From Acinetobacter chengduensis (GTDB lineage: Bacteria; Pseudomonadota; Gammaproteobacteria; Pseudomonadales; Moraxellaceae), in NCBI RefSeq assembly GCF_003664645.1, contig NZ_RCHC01000006.1, positions 152,314 through 216,313 on the forward strand: a stretch of 64,000 nucleotides of DNA. Direction: 5' to 3'. How positions within the stretch are numbered: position 1 is the stretch's first letter; every line of letters starts with the position of its first letter. The translations under genes and the position numbers were made by a program. The notes below the pieces were generated by a model. That model saw nothing but the letters and a program-made list of their open reading frames with translations, was not told where the DNA came from and did no database searches. Of the stretch, positions 1 through 9,882 are shown piece after piece.

Positions 1-300
1 TTCATCATGTTCTAATTGTTGATGCACAACAGCATGAATATCTTTTAAATACGCAAGTGTTTCACCAATACTCGTTTGTGGTGGAGTAATAAACTCCATC
101 AAAGCTTCAGAGTAATCAGTTGTAATATGCGGATGTGTTAATGCCGAACCCAATGCTTTGGGATGATCTGCTTGAGACAAAAAACCATTGCCCTGCATAC
201 GTAAGCTTTCACGTTCAATACCACGTAACATGCCCTGTATATGCGTAGAATCCACCCAATTTGGTAAAATATTTTGAGAGGTCGATTCGGGCTGACTCAT
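1..300 (-). CDS. gshA: Glutamate-cysteine ligase, N-terminal part (cut by window edge)
   Basis: Only the first 100 codons are visible; the gene runs leftwards off the window. The start is the ATG whose complement is at 298-300. The reading frame contains RGIERESLRM, an LSQ..HP..LGSALTHP stretch and TDYSEALMEFITP, which are hallmarks of the N-terminal ATP/glutamate-binding part of proteobacterial GshA. The enzyme joins L-glutamate and L-cysteine in the cytoplasm as the first step of glutathione synthesis. It is transcribed away from the DUF924 gene. The family match is firm; the rest of the protein cannot be judged here. Confidence 0.9.
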   Translation of the reverse strand, partial: MSQPESTSQNILPNWVDSTHIQGMLRGIERESLRMQGNGFLSQADHPKALGSALTHPHITTDYSEALMEFITPPQTSIGETLAYLKDIHAVVHQQLEHDE

Positions 301-507
301 TGCAATCTCGCTTAAAGGGAAGAACGACTAAAAGAAAATCATTTATTTAGCGCAGTATAACTTGATTTTTAGCTGGCAAGTTATAGTCTGCTGATTTTCA
401 ACTTCAGCTAGACTAGATTTTTGATTGTTTTTTTATCACAAAGTTGCACTATAAGACATTTGAGATTTGTGATTTTATTAACAAATAAATACGAAAGCTG
501 ATTAAAA

Positions 508-1050
508 ATGATGAATTATCAAGATATTTTAGATTTTTGGTTTAATGAAAAGACTCAACCGCATTGGTTTGCAAAAAGCGATGAGTTTGATGCGATCATT
601 GAAAAAAACTTTAAAACTGTTCATCTTCAAGCCACGCAGTGCGAACTTTGGACATGGCGTCAGAATGCCTCTGGCCGTTTGGCTGAAATTATTGTCTTAG
701 ATCAATTTTCGCGTAATTTGTATCGTCACTCTGCGCAGGCTTTTGCACATGATGCTATGGCATTGAGCCTCGCTCAAGAGGCAGTGCAACAAAGTCTAGA
801 CCAGCAGTTGCCAGCTAAACAACGTGCCTTTTTATATTTACCTTATATGCACAGCGAATCTAAACAGATTCAAGTACAGTCACTCGCATTATTTGAGCAG
901 TTGGCCAATCCCATCAATTTAGACTTTGCCCAACAACATAAAATGATTATTGATCGTTTTGGGCGTTATCCACATCGCAATAGTGTATTGGATCGCCATT
1001 CAACGGCAGATGAAATTGATTTTTTAAGCCAACCTAATTCAAGTTTTTAA
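508..1050 (+). CDS. DUF924 family protein
   Basis: A 180-residue protein with the DUF924 signatures LDQFSRN (residues 64-70), FLYLPYMHSE in the middle and RFGRYPHRN near the C-terminus. Members are small, mostly helical cytoplasmic proteins of unknown biochemical role, and the length is typical. Two adjacent ATG codons (508 and 511) could start it; no strong Shine-Dalgarno decides between them. There is no signal peptide. It heads a same-strand series of envelope-related genes, but the 53-base gap to the next gene carries no terminator, so co-transcription is possible. Confidence 0.85.
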   Translation: MMNYQDILDFWFNEKTQPHWFAKSDEFDAIIEKNFKTVHLQATQCELWTWRQNASGRLAEIIVLDQFSRNLYRHSAQAFAHDAMALSLAQEAVQQSLDQQLPAKQRAFLYLPYMHSESKQIQVQSLALFEQLANPINLDFAQQHKMIIDRFGRYPHRNSVLDRHSTADEIDFLSQPNSSF

Positions 1051-1103
1051 GCCTTGCTGCATAAGGCTATTTTCTCTTTTTCTATTTTAGTAGGCTCTCC
1101 AAT

Positions 1104-1667
1104 ATGAAAAAATTATATCTATCTCTTGCACTGGCCACAGCCTTTAGCCTTTCAGGCTGTGCAACCACGCCCTCAAAGCCCTTAAGCTTTGCAGAATTGG
1201 GGCAATTTAGTGCAACGCCACTAAATGCAAAAACTTACCGTATTAGTTTCCAAGCTACCCCAAATATGAGCTATGGCACAGCTGAAGAAATCACTTTGGT
1301 TAAAGCCGCACAAGCCACTCTACAAAATGGCTTTCAACTATTTAAAGTCACTGATGACCCAAGTAACCGTAGCCAACAACCGCCTCGAAAAGCGGTGGTG
1401 TACTCAAGCCCAATGTACCCTCCATCGGGTTTTTACCGCCGACATCCTGCTTTTTGGCCCGACCCATTTTATGATATGCCTCAAGTCGTAACTTTAGATC
1501 CAGTACAAGTGAGCTACACCATCGAATGCTTTAAAAATAATAAAGTGGCGCCACACGATGCCTTTGATGCCAGCTTAATCTTACAATCGTTGGGTGCAAA
1601 ATATGGTTTAACTGCCACAGGTGAGCCTTTAGTACCCCCTACAGCCACACAGCCCCAGCCAAAATAA
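1104..1667 (+). CDS. Probable outer-membrane lipoprotein (CC0125/CC1285-like)
   Basis: A 187-residue protein with a lipoprotein signal peptide: positively charged start, hydrophobic stretch and lipobox LSGC with the lipidated Cys at 19. The mature part has YRISF followed by an E-x-x-LVKAAQATLQNGFQLF region, as in the CC0125/CC1285 family of uncharacterised lipoproteins, then a Pro/Tyr/Phe-rich middle (about residues 98-130) and a Pro/Thr/Gln-rich tail. The +2 residue is Ala, so outer-membrane sorting is expected. It sits 21 bases before the DUF445 gene, probably co-transcribed. Function unknown. Confidence 0.75.
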   Translation: MKKLYLSLALATAFSLSGCATTPSKPLSFAELGQFSATPLNAKTYRISFQATPNMSYGTAEEITLVKAAQATLQNGFQLFKVTDDPSNRSQQPPRKAVVYSSPMYPPSGFYRRHPAFWPDPFYDMPQVVTLDPVQVSYTIECFKNNKVAPHDAFDASLILQSLGAKYGLTATGEPLVPPTATQPQPK

Positions 1668-1688
1668 TCACGGAGCCTAGACCGCCCT

Positions 1689-2993
1689 ATGTCTGAAGCG
1701 ACTCATGCCTCACCCAATTTGCAACGCAGTAAACGATTTGCAGGTATTGCCTTAGTTGTGGCTGTGCTGATTTGGCTGGCTTTAATGATTAGCGCCAAAT
1801 TACTGCCCGAATATGTGTGGCTCATTCATATTTTAATGCTTTCGGCAGAAGCAGGTGTCGTGGGCGGTCTGGCAGATTGGTATGCCATTACGGTGTTATT
1901 TCGTAACCCTTTTGGCAAAATGCCAATCCCTAAATTTTTACGTGACCACACTGAAATTATTCCGCGCAATAAAGCCCGTATTGCAGAATCTATGGGGCGC
2001 TTTGTGCAAGAGAACTTTCTCTCGCCACACATTGTGCAACGTAGTCTTGCCAATACCGACTTATCCTTAGCAATTGGCAAATGGTTGGCCAATCCTCAAA
2101 ATAATCAAAAAGTCACTGAACTCATTCAACAAACCGTGCCTAAATTTTTTGATTTTGTGGGTCAAGATCAAATCGGCCGTTTTATTCAAAACAACAGTGT
2201 GCAATGGGTCAAAAACACCCAAATTAACCACTTAGCCAGTGAAATGTTACGTGCCGTATTAGACAACGACTTTCACCAAGATGTATTACAACGTGGCCTA
2301 GATTTAGCCCATGAATGGATGCTACAACATCCCGAACAAGCACGTGATTTAAGCCGTCAGTTATTTAAAGAATTGGGCGTTTGGAAACTGGCCAAAGGTG
2401 CAAGTTGGATTGGTATTGATGTGCAACAACGCACTATGGATTCCTTATTGGAAAAAGTCGAATCGATGCTGGCAGATCCAGAGCATCCATGGCGACAAAA
2501 AATTGAAGACAGCGCACAAAGTCTTATGCTGGCCTTGGCCAATAATCAGAGCAATGCCAGCCTACGCCTTAACCAAACCAAGGATGCACTTTTAGATAGT
2601 CCACAAGTGCTGAACTTCTTGAGCGGTGCGGTGGTCATTTTATGCGATGCGATTAAAGCCGATTTGCAAAAACCAGACTCCGGTATTGCACAAAATTTAC
2701 GTGTGGCAATTCAGCAAGTCGGTGAAAATATGATGTCCAATATTGCCGTGCGCCAATTGTTAAACGATAAGATCAGTGAAATTGCCGTCGACCTTTCCGA
2801 CCAATACAGCGAAAAAGTGATTCTATTTATTAGTGCCCGTATTCATGAATGGGATTCACGCGAAATGATCGACAAAATTGAAAATGAAGTCGGTGGTGAC
2901 CTGCACATGATTCGCGTCAATGGTGTGGTCGTTGGTGCTTTTATTGGTTTAATTCTTGGCATCATTCGCGCGATTGTGGAATATGCAATTTAG
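1689..2993 (+). CDS. DUF445 family membrane protein (YjiN-like)
   Basis: A 434-residue DUF445 protein. It has an N-terminal membrane segment (about residues 16-36), the family-typical GGLADWYAITVLFRNPFG and IPRNKARIAESMGRFVQENFL blocks near residues 58-105, a long helical soluble region, and a C-terminal hydrophobic segment (about 413-433). Both ends are therefore membrane-anchored, with the helical body between them. The biochemical role is unknown. It follows the lipoprotein gene closely, and a 12-bp perfect stem-loop lies just after its stop codon. Confidence 0.85.
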   Translation: MSEATHASPNLQRSKRFAGIALVVAVLIWLALMISAKLLPEYVWLIHILMLSAEAGVVGGLADWYAITVLFRNPFGKMPIPKFLRDHTEIIPRNKARIAESMGRFVQENFLSPHIVQRSLANTDLSLAIGKWLANPQNNQKVTELIQQTVPKFFDFVGQDQIGRFIQNNSVQWVKNTQINHLASEMLRAVLDNDFHQDVLQRGLDLAHEWMLQHPEQARDLSRQLFKELGVWKLAKGASWIGIDVQQRTMDSLLEKVESMLADPEHPWRQKIEDSAQSLMLALANNQSNASLRLNQTKDALLDSPQVLNFLSGAVVILCDAIKADLQKPDSGIAQNLRVAIQQVGENMMSNIAVRQLLNDKISEIAVDLSDQYSEKVILFISARIHEWDSREMIDKIENEVGGDLHMIRVNGVVVGAFIGLILGIIRAIVEYAI

Positions 2994-3001
2994 CGCCTCA
3001 C

Positions 3002-3038
3002 TTTAGCCATCATAGTTAGACCGCACATGATGGCTAAA
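3002..3038. repeat. Perfect 12-bp inverted repeat after the DUF445 gene
   Basis: TTTAGCCATCAT at 3002-3013 pairs perfectly with ATGATGGCTAAA at 3027-3038 across a 13-base loop, 8 bases after the DUF445 stop codon. There is no T-run after it, so it is not a classical Rho-independent terminator. It may act as a 3' end stabiliser or as part of Rho-dependent termination. Confidence 0.5.
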
Positions 3039-3159
3039 TACATAACTCACAATCATCCCCTATAACGCGGATCACAGCAACGCTCCACATAGATTGACAA
3101 AGTGTTTGAGCACGCTAAGCTAAGCGGATAAATTTTAAACCACTATAAAACTATTAAAA

Positions 3160-3753
3160 ATGATAAAAACAACGCGATATATTGGCCTAATATGTGGCTT
3201 AAGTCTTGTGGCCCTTTCGGGTTGCCAAATGATTTCCAAAACCAGTCACAAAGTCACAGGCAGTGTGATGGGCATGTTGGGGCAAGAAAAAGCCCCTGAG
3301 CTCGATGCGCAAAGCGTTTTAGACTTGGCCAAAGCCTCCCAAGAAAAACTCGAACAGCTTTTGGCAAACATGCCTAAAAATGAATGGGTGTATTTAGAAA
3401 ATCCGCAATTGGGCACGGCAGAACTGCAAAATAAATCCACGGATAACTCCGTGCTATCGCTGGTCTTCAACTGTAAAATTGAGACTCAACGCCCAAGCTT
3501 TAGCCTGCAGAATGCCAATGGCCAAGTCATTTTAAAAGCTTATGATGACAGTGCTGGGCAAATTCAATTTTTGCTCGACAATAAAAACTTTGGCAACCCA
3601 TTCCAAACGTATCAAAGCAAGCAACTTGAAGGATTTAAAACCGCACTCAAGCAAGCCAAAGTCATTAAAATTTTTAATGCCTCCAAGCTGTATAGCTTCC
3701 AAAATAAATACCCTGAGCGCCTTGAGAATCCAGTGAATTGCAAAACCTCTTAA
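3160..3753 (+). CDS. Hypothetical lipoprotein
   Basis: A 197-residue protein with a signal peptide and lipobox LSGC (lipidated Cys at 22). The mature part has no motif I recognise. A helical stretch rich in Ala/Leu/Glu (about residues 50-73, VLDLAKASQEKLEQLL) precedes a mixed region. It is preceded by a 166-base gap and followed by argS, so it is probably its own transcription unit. Base composition resembles its neighbours, which gives no sign of transfer. I can support secretion and lipidation, not a function. Confidence 0.65.
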   Translation: MIKTTRYIGLICGLSLVALSGCQMISKTSHKVTGSVMGMLGQEKAPELDAQSVLDLAKASQEKLEQLLANMPKNEWVYLENPQLGTAELQNKSTDNSVLSLVFNCKIETQRPSFSLQNANGQVILKAYDDSAGQIQFLLDNKNFGNPFQTYQSKQLEGFKTALKQAKVIKIFNASKLYSFQNKYPERLENPVNCKTS

Positions 3754-3976
3754 CGTAATATATCGGGCTATAAAGCCCCCCGCTTTTAGCCTTCTTAAAC
3801 GCGATGTGCTGTAGCGTAGCGCGCATATTATTGATGCCATCGCGGGCGGTAATATTGCATGCCAGATCGGTTATATTTCATCGAATATTATTTATTCAGT
3901 ACAAATGGATTCACCTAAAGACAGTGAAATTTGCTATATTTATTGTTTTTCTGCGACATTTAATTTTCGACTGAAT

Positions 3977-5767
3977 ATGAATACGGCAATCCAAGCAGCT
4001 CTCGAACATGCAGTGCAAGCCCTTCAAGCTGAAGGCGTACTCCCAACTGACTTTAATAACAATGGCAACCTCACGCGTACCAAAGACCGAAGCCATGGTG
4101 ACTTCGCTTCGAACATCGCAATGATTGCCTCTAAAGCTGCTGGTATGAAGCCACGTGATTTAGCCGAAAAAATTCTTGTTGCCCTGCCTGAAGTTGCAGA
4201 CATCAGTAAAGCAGAAATTGCTGGCCCAGGTTTTATCAACTTTTTCTTAAATGCAGATCAGCGTTTTACAGTACTTGATCAAATTCAAGCGCAAGCAAAT
4301 GACTTCGGTCGCACAACAGCAAATGCAGCAAAAAAAATCCAAGTAGAATTTGTTTCTGCAAACCCAACATCAAGCCTACATGTAGGTCATGGTCGTGGTG
4401 CTGCGTATGGTATGACGGTTGCAAACTTGTTAGAAGCAACTGGCGCAACTGTTGATCGTGAATACTATGTTAACGATGCTGGCCGTCAAATGGACATCTT
4501 GGCAACATCCACTTACCTACGTTATTTAGAAATCACAGGTCAAGAGTTGGTATTCCCTAAAAATGCTTACCAAGGTGATTACGTTAAAGAAATCGCGCAA
4601 AGCATTATCGATAAAGACGGCAACGCCTACGTACGCCCAGTGGCTGATGTATATAAAGACGTGCCTGAAGATGTTCAGTTCGCTGCCGAACTTGATGCTG
4701 AAGGTAACAAAGTTGTGCTTTCAGGCGACAAAGAAAAACACATCGATGGCTTAATTTTAAATTCGCAAACCTTGCTTGGCGAAGGCTACCGTGTGTTCTT
4801 ACAAGCTGCTTTAAAAGCGATTCTTGATGATATTAAAGATGACCTTGGCGAGTTTGGTGTAACGTTCAACCAATGGTTTAGCGAAGAAACACTGACAGAT
4901 AAAATTACAGAAGCACTTCAAGTGCTTGACCAACGTGGCTTCCTTTACGAAAAAGACGGTAATATTTGGTTCAAATCAACTGCCTTTGGCGATGAAAAAG
5001 ACCGTGTAGTTAAACGCCGTAATGGTCAAACCACGTATTTTGCTTCTGACATTGCTTATCACCTCAACAAATTACAACGTGGCTATACAGATATCATTGA
5101 TATTTGGGGTTCAGACCACCATGGCTATATTGCACGTGTAAAAGCAGCCATTGATGCAATGGGTTATGACTCTAAAAAGTTAACTGTACTTTTGGTTCAG
5201 TTCGTAAGCTTATGGCGTGGCGGTGAGATGGTACAAATGTCATCTCGTTCTGGTCAATTCGTGACTTTACGTGACCTTCGTAAAGAAGTTGGTAACGATG
5301 CTGCACGTTTCTACTACGTCATGCGTAAGTCTGAACAACACATTGACTTCGACTTAGACTTAGCTGTTTCGCAAAGCAAAGACAATGCGGTGTACTACAT
5401 TCAATATGCGCACGCACGTATCTGCCGTATGTTAGAAAAAGCAGCATCGATGAATGTGAACTTTGACGCAACAGTTGCACGTGGTTTAGCAAACAAACTT
5501 GATTTAGATGCTGAAACTGAAATTTTAGCCAAACTTGCGGCTTATCCAGAGATTTTAGTTCGTGCTGCCAACGCATACGAACCACATCAAATTGGTAATT
5601 ACTTAAAAGAATTGGCTGCGTTGTTCCACGGTTGGTACAACGAAAACAAAGTGTTAGGTGATGATGCTGAATTGACTCAAGCACGTTTATTACTGTCTGT
5701 GAATGTACGCCAAGTTCTTCACAATGGTCTTAAATTGCTTGGTGTATCTGCACCAGAAAGCATGTAA
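3977..5767 (+). CDS. argS: Arginyl-tRNA synthetase
   Basis: A 596-residue class I aminoacyl-tRNA synthetase that charges tRNA-Arg. The N-terminal additional domain (KDRSHGDFASNIAM) is followed by the HIGH-type motif HVGHGRGAA (about residues 133-141), then NDAGRQMD, IWGSDHHGYI and the MSSRSGQF loop (about 420) that replaces KMSKS in ArgRS. A C-terminal anticodon-binding domain follows. The ATG at 3977 gives the usual MNTAIQAALEHAV start; the frame stays open 24 codons upstream, but that part does not look like ArgRS. A good terminator follows. Confidence 0.97.
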   Translation: MNTAIQAALEHAVQALQAEGVLPTDFNNNGNLTRTKDRSHGDFASNIAMIASKAAGMKPRDLAEKILVALPEVADISKAEIAGPGFINFFLNADQRFTVLDQIQAQANDFGRTTANAAKKIQVEFVSANPTSSLHVGHGRGAAYGMTVANLLEATGATVDREYYVNDAGRQMDILATSTYLRYLEITGQELVFPKNAYQGDYVKEIAQSIIDKDGNAYVRPVADVYKDVPEDVQFAAELDAEGNKVVLSGDKEKHIDGLILNSQTLLGEGYRVFLQAALKAILDDIKDDLGEFGVTFNQWFSEETLTDKITEALQVLDQRGFLYEKDGNIWFKSTAFGDEKDRVVKRRNGQTTYFASDIAYHLNKLQRGYTDIIDIWGSDHHGYIARVKAAIDAMGYDSKKLTVLLVQFVSLWRGGEMVQMSSRSGQFVTLRDLRKEVGNDAARFYYVMRKSEQHIDFDLDLAVSQSKDNAVYYIQYAHARICRMLEKAASMNVNFDATVARGLANKLDLDAETEILAKLAAYPEILVRAANAYEPHQIGNYLKELAALFHGWYNENKVLGDDAELTQARLLLSVNVRQVLHNGLKLLGVSAPESM

Positions 5768-5833
5768 AACACTGAATCAGATCACGGTCTTAGATCTATA
5801 AATCTATACCAATCGAGCTCTGACAAACAGTTT

Positions 5834-5866
5834 AAAAGCCAGATGGATGATCCGTCTGGCTTTTTT
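5834..5866 (+). terminator. Rho-independent terminator of argS
   Basis: AGCCAGA pairs with TCTGGCT, with additional inner pairing, followed by a run of T. It separates argS from the downstream SPOR gene, which therefore needs its own promoter in the AT-rich 5870-6010 stretch. Confidence 0.8.
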
Positions 5867-6021
5867 GTTTTGAGCCTTTTACTTTTAAATGTGCTATTTG
5901 CTTAATTTATGAAAATTAAACAAAATATAGATAACAGTCATGTAATATATAATAATCAAGAACAATATTTTAGGACTTTCCTAAAGTCGTTCGTCACAAT
6001 TAAAAAGAATGAGGTTTCCTC

Positions 6022-6621
6022 GTGTTTGGAAAAACGCAACGTGGTGTATCGGAGCGACCGAATAAACCTAAAAAGCCACTCATCCCTGCTTGGTTAGGCA
6101 CCTTAGTGGTCATTTTAATCGTGTTAAGCTTTGTGGTTGCACTCATGCTTTGGAAGCCGTGGCAACCCGTTAAACCGCGTGCACAAGCCACAGTAGAACA
6201 AACACAAGAAGAAACCAACAAAGACTACCGTTTCTATGACCTATTGCCACAGCAACAAGTCACCCCTATTCCAGAGCAAGCTATCCCTGAAAGTAAAAAC
6301 CAAGGGACAGTAGTCATTGTGGAAGCACCAGAGCAAAAAGCTGAAACCGCAAAGCCAGAACCAGGCCTTGTTGAAAGCACTGCACCTGTAGCACCCAACT
6401 ACATTTTACAAGTGCGTAGTTATGATGACCCTGACCAAGCCGATGCGCGTCGTGCTGAAATTATTCTGAATGGTTTATCTGCCGATGTAGTTCAAACCAC
6501 CGAAAATGGGAAAGTTTGGTATCGTGTGGTGTCTGGTCCTTATGACTCGCAAGATGCCGCAATCATTGCACAGCAAACCTTACAACATAGCGGGATCGAC
6601 TCCATCGTTGTAAAACGCTAA
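6022..6621 (+). CDS. SPOR-domain membrane protein, FtsN-like
   Basis: A 199-residue bitopic inner-membrane protein. A short basic cytoplasmic tail (residues 1-20) precedes one membrane segment (about 24-45, LGTLVVILIVLSFVVALMLW). A Pro/Glu/Gln-rich periplasmic linker follows, then a C-terminal SPOR domain (about 125-199: YILQVRSYDDPDQADARRAEI... VWYRVVSGPYDSQDAA) that binds denuded glycan at the division septum. The start is GTG at 6022 with GAGG 7 bases upstream. The argS-then-SPOR order is also seen in Pseudomonas, where the SPOR gene is ftsN-like. A septal role is inferred from domain and context. Confidence 0.85.
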   Translation: MFGKTQRGVSERPNKPKKPLIPAWLGTLVVILIVLSFVVALMLWKPWQPVKPRAQATVEQTQEETNKDYRFYDLLPQQQVTPIPEQAIPESKNQGTVVIVEAPEQKAETAKPEPGLVESTAPVAPNYILQVRSYDDPDQADARRAEIILNGLSADVVQTTENGKVWYRVVSGPYDSQDAAIIAQQTLQHSGIDSIVVKR

Positions 6622-6634
6622 TTCAGCACAAATA

Positions 6635-6660
6635 AAAAAAGCACCATCAGGTGCTTTTTT
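6635..6660. terminator. Bidirectional terminator between SPOR gene and psd
   Basis: A-run, GCACC, ATCA loop, GGTGC, T-run. The symmetry lets it serve the SPOR gene (+) and psd (-), which converge here. Confidence 0.8.
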
Positions 6661-6717
6661 TATTTCTATCGTTAAGCTTGCTTCTTTAAGAGGGAGCTTA
6701 ACGTAGGCAATCTAAAT

Positions 6718-7569
6718 TTAGAGGGTATGGCCTAAAGCTTCACCCATCACTACGGTTGAATTGGCACCAAAGGCAACATCCCATGCCATTTTGTCTTGTT
6801 CAAATAAAACCACCGCAGTCGAACCTAAGTAGAAACGCCCCAGCTCTGCTCCTTTTTCAAGTTTTAGATCATGCTGGTTTAATTCAATACGGCCCGTTGG
6901 TTTTACTTTACCTGTTGCAACGGTTTCAATGCCTGCCACAATCATCGCGCCTACCAATACGACAGCCATACGGCCTAATTCTGTATCAAACAAACACACC
7001 ATACGTTCATTGCGCGCAAACAACCCCGGAATGTTTTCTGCTGTGGTTTGATTCACAGAAAATAATTCACCCGGCACATATAGAGTTTCCGTTAATGTAC
7101 CTGCAAATGGCATGTGTACACGGTGATAATCTTTAGGTGACAAGTACACAGTAGCAAACTGACCATTTTTAAATGGCTCTGCCAATTGCGGATCGGCAAT
7201 CAGGTTTTCAACTGTAAATTTCTGTCCTTTGGCTTGAAAAATGTCGCCATTTTCAATTTTACCCAATTGTGAAATAGCGCCATCTGCAGGTGAAACAATG
7301 CTGCTTGCATCTAAATCAATTTCACGTACGCCATCTTTTAACGAACGGGTAAAAAATTCATTGAATGATTTGAATTTCAAAGCATTACTTTGCTCTGCAA
7401 TCGACATATCAATGCCATATTGTGCTTTGAACGCTGTAATCACCGCATTTTTAATGATTGGGTTTTCGCTGGCAGCAACTTTACCCACCACCCGTGACAA
7501 ACGATGTTGTGGCACCACTCGCTGAGCTTGAATAAAAATTTGTTGTTTTAAACGCGATGTAATGCTCAA
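6718..7569 (-). CDS. psd: Phosphatidylserine decarboxylase proenzyme
   Basis: A 283-residue membrane-associated enzyme that converts phosphatidylserine to phosphatidylethanolamine. The self-cleavage motif LGST is at residues 248-251, where the Ser becomes the pyruvoyl group of the alpha chain. Family blocks [21 protein letters not shown] and [27 protein letters not shown] are all present. The start codon appears to be TTG at 7569, inside the overlap with the upstream rhodanese gene: TTGA gives both the TTG start and the TGA stop. This points to translational coupling. Length is typical. Confidence 0.95.
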   Translation of the reverse strand: MSITSRLKQQIFIQAQRVVPQHRLSRVVGKVAASENPIIKNAVITAFKAQYGIDMSIAEQSNALKFKSFNEFFTRSLKDGVREIDLDASSIVSPADGAISQLGKIENGDIFQAKGQKFTVENLIADPQLAEPFKNGQFATVYLSPKDYHRVHMPFAGTLTETLYVPGELFSVNQTTAENIPGLFARNERMVCLFDTELGRMAVVLVGAMIVAGIETVATGKVKPTGRIELNQHDLKLEKGAELGRFYLGSTAVVLFEQDKMAWDVAFGANSTVVMGEALGHTL

Positions 7570-8408
7570 GATGGCAACTCCCCTGTAGCGATTGGACTAT
7601 CGAGGCGGTTGCCCCACTCACTCCACGCCCCATCATACGCTCGAATATTCCAACCCAATAACCGCCCCAAAATATAGGCTAGTCCTGAACGATGATGTGA
7701 CTGGCAATACACCACCACCGGTTCATTTAATTGAAAACCAAGTTGTTCTAAACGCTGCTGGGTGCGCGATAAAGGATGCAATTTTAAATGATTTTCACGG
7801 TTAAGGGCAGTACTCCACTCAAAATGGCGTGCGCTTGGAATATGTCCCCCACGTCTAGCCGCTAAACGAAGTCCCGTATATTCATCTTCTGTACGGCAAT
7901 CCCAAACTTGAATGGATTGATTTTTAATACTTTGTTCTAATTCTTCATAATCAATTTGCACTGCTTTTTTAGCATCTGACTGAATCGTCACCAATTGCTC
8001 AACTGCATCAAATTGTGGAATGTCGGTACTCGTGGGTAGACCCGCACCCAACCATGCATGAATTCCGCCATTCAATAGACTGGTATTTGTAAAGCCTATG
8101 CAATGTAAGTTCCAAATAAGGCGACCTGCCCATGCGCCACCTTCATCATCGTAGACAACCACATGATGCTCTGGCGAAATATTTAAGAATTCAATCAGCG
8201 CTTGTAAACCGTCTTCTTCGGGCAATAAGCCCATAGCTTGTTCTTCTTGGCGCACGAGAAGTTTTGGTTTTAGATGAAGAGCATGAGGGATATGTAACTG
8301 TTCATACACCGAAGCTCGGCTTAAATCTACAATTCTGAGTTTATCATTGCCTAAATGTGGGACCAAATCTTCTGCTTCTATCAGCAGACCAAAATCCAGA
8401 GTGCTCAT
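7566..8408 (-). CDS. Two-domain rhodanese-type sulfurtransferase
   Basis: Two rhodanese domains are visible. The N-terminal one (ending [14 protein letters not shown]) has Asp where a catalytic Cys would be, so it is inactive. The C-terminal one has the active loop [11 protein letters not shown] with the expected persulfide-carrying Cys. This is the arrangement of SseA-like thiosulfate or mercaptopyruvate sulfurtransferases; the donor substrate cannot be read from the sequence. The ATG at 8408 (MSTLDFG) is preferred. An upstream in-frame ATG at 8438 would add 10 residues. The stop overlaps the psd start by 3 bases, so the two genes form an operon. Confidence 0.85.
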   Translation of the reverse strand: MSTLDFGLLIEAEDLVPHLGNDKLRIVDLSRASVYEQLHIPHALHLKPKLLVRQEEQAMGLLPEEDGLQALIEFLNISPEHHVVVYDDEGGAWAGRLIWNLHCIGFTNTSLLNGGIHAWLGAGLPTSTDIPQFDAVEQLVTIQSDAKKAVQIDYEELEQSIKNQSIQVWDCRTEDEYTGLRLAARRGGHIPSARHFEWSTALNRENHLKLHPLSRTQQRLEQLGFQLNEPVVVYCQSHHRSGLAYILGRLLGWNIRAYDGAWSEWGNRLDSPIATGELPS

Positions 8409-8533
8409 CTTTTCGTAGCTATTATGGGTCAAATTCATCTGATCTTAGCACAGCTTATTTTCAAAAATGTGCAGTTTTTAAAAGAGGCTTAGCAAAATTT
8501 AAGATAAGTCTTTGGCAAAAATTCACATCCCAT

Positions 8534-8564
8534 AAAAAACCGCCTTGAGTTAAAAGGCGGTTTT
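8534..8564 (-). terminator. Terminator of pncB
   Basis: AACCGCCTT pairs with AAGGCGGTT, flanked by A- and T-runs. It lies 10 bases beyond the pncB stop on the minus strand. Confidence 0.75.
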
Positions 8565-8573
8565 AAATTTAAA

Positions 8574-9779
8574 TTAAGCACTTTCTGGAATTTCAAACAC
8601 CTGACGTAAATATGCCAAGAAGGTGTCATTATCGGTCATGGTTTTACCCGGACTATCTGAAATTTTTGCAACAGATTGGCCATTACATTCCACCAGTTTT
8701 AACACAATATTTAACGGCGTCTGCCCCATATCATTGGTTAAATTAGTGCCAATACCAAAGCTGACTTGGAAGCGGTCTTTAAAGTACTGATGCAGACTCC
8801 ACGCTTTTTGTAAATCTAAGCCGTCACTAAAGGTAAGCATTTTAGTTTTACTATCAATTTTTAGCTTTTTATAGTGTGCATAGGCTTTATCGCCCCATTC
8901 ATAGGGGTCACCACTGTCATGACGTAAACCATCAAATAATTTCGCAAAGTACAAATCGAAATCACGAAGGAATGCATCCATGCCAACTACATCCGTCAAG
9001 GCAATACCTAAGTCACCACGGTATTCCTGCACCCATGTTTCGAGTGCAGACTTTTGGAAGTTACGCAGACGCACGTCCAAAGCTTGGAAGGCTTGTAAAA
9101 ACTCATGTGCCATAGTGCCAATTGGGGTAATACCCAATTCTTTGGCAATTAAGACATTACTTGTACCGCGGAAAATTTCAGGAGTTGCTTGATTAAAGGT
9201 TTGAATGACATGCTTTTGCCATGCAAAACTATAACGGCGACGTGTACCAAAATCAGACACCAAGAAGGGTGGCTCATCTGAACCTTGTACTTCCTTATAA
9301 TGCTTAAGTAGCTCGACTTTAGCATCTAAGCGGCGCTGTCCTTCTATTAAAACGTCATCCGAACTCATACGACGGAAATATAATTCATTGACCAATGCGA
9401 GTACAAAAATCTCAAACATCATCGCTTGAACCATCGGGCCTTCGACCCAAATATCCAGACGCCCTTCTTCATCAATACCAGCCGTAATAAAACGGCGTTT
9501 TAACTGAAATAATTCAAGGTAATCAACAAAGTCACTTTTCAAAAAGCGCAGGCTACGTAAATAGAGAAGCTCATCTTCTTTAAACTGAAGCTTACACAGA
9601 TGATCTAACTGTTCATTGAGGTCATCTAAAATATCTACGAGCGGATAAACCGTGTCTTGCAAATTACGGCAACGGAAATGATAAACGCTGTGCGTCTGAG
9701 GAAATTTATGTAACACCACTTGTAACATGGTGAATTTATATAAATCTGTATCAAGCAAGGATTGTATGATTGGAGCCAT
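8574..9779 (-). CDS. pncB: Nicotinate phosphoribosyltransferase
   Basis: A 401-residue enzyme that makes nicotinate mononucleotide from nicotinic acid and PRPP in the NAD salvage (Preiss-Handler) route. It begins with the conserved [12 protein letters not shown]. It carries [14 protein letters not shown] and the GTMAHEF segment with the phosphorylated His, followed by [13 protein letters not shown] and the [13 protein letters not shown] phosphate-binding region. Length and start match the family. pncA and nadC also lie in this window but are not adjacent. Confidence 0.96.
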   Translation of the reverse strand: MAPIIQSLLDTDLYKFTMLQVVLHKFPQTHSVYHFRCRNLQDTVYPLVDILDDLNEQLDHLCKLQFKEDELLYLRSLRFLKSDFVDYLELFQLKRRFITAGIDEEGRLDIWVEGPMVQAMMFEIFVLALVNELYFRRMSSDDVLIEGQRRLDAKVELLKHYKEVQGSDEPPFLVSDFGTRRRYSFAWQKHVIQTFNQATPEIFRGTSNVLIAKELGITPIGTMAHEFLQAFQALDVRLRNFQKSALETWVQEYRGDLGIALTDVVGMDAFLRDFDLYFAKLFDGLRHDSGDPYEWGDKAYAHYKKLKIDSKTKMLTFSDGLDLQKAWSLHQYFKDRFQVSFGIGTNLTNDMGQTPLNIVLKLVECNGQSVAKISDSPGKTMTDNDTFLAYLRQVFEIPESA

Positions 9780-9882
9780 ATCGGATTTAAATTCGCTGTA
9801 CTTCTTGCATTAAAACACACTTTCAAATGCGATATTGCTAGTTTTATGCACAGCCAATGAAATAGCTAGATGATAAGCCTGC

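Noticed and set aside
5909..6097. A possible 62-residue protein between argS and the SPOR gene.
   Set aside because: It overlaps the well-supported SPOR gene in another frame and has no ribosome site; AT-rich leader DNA.
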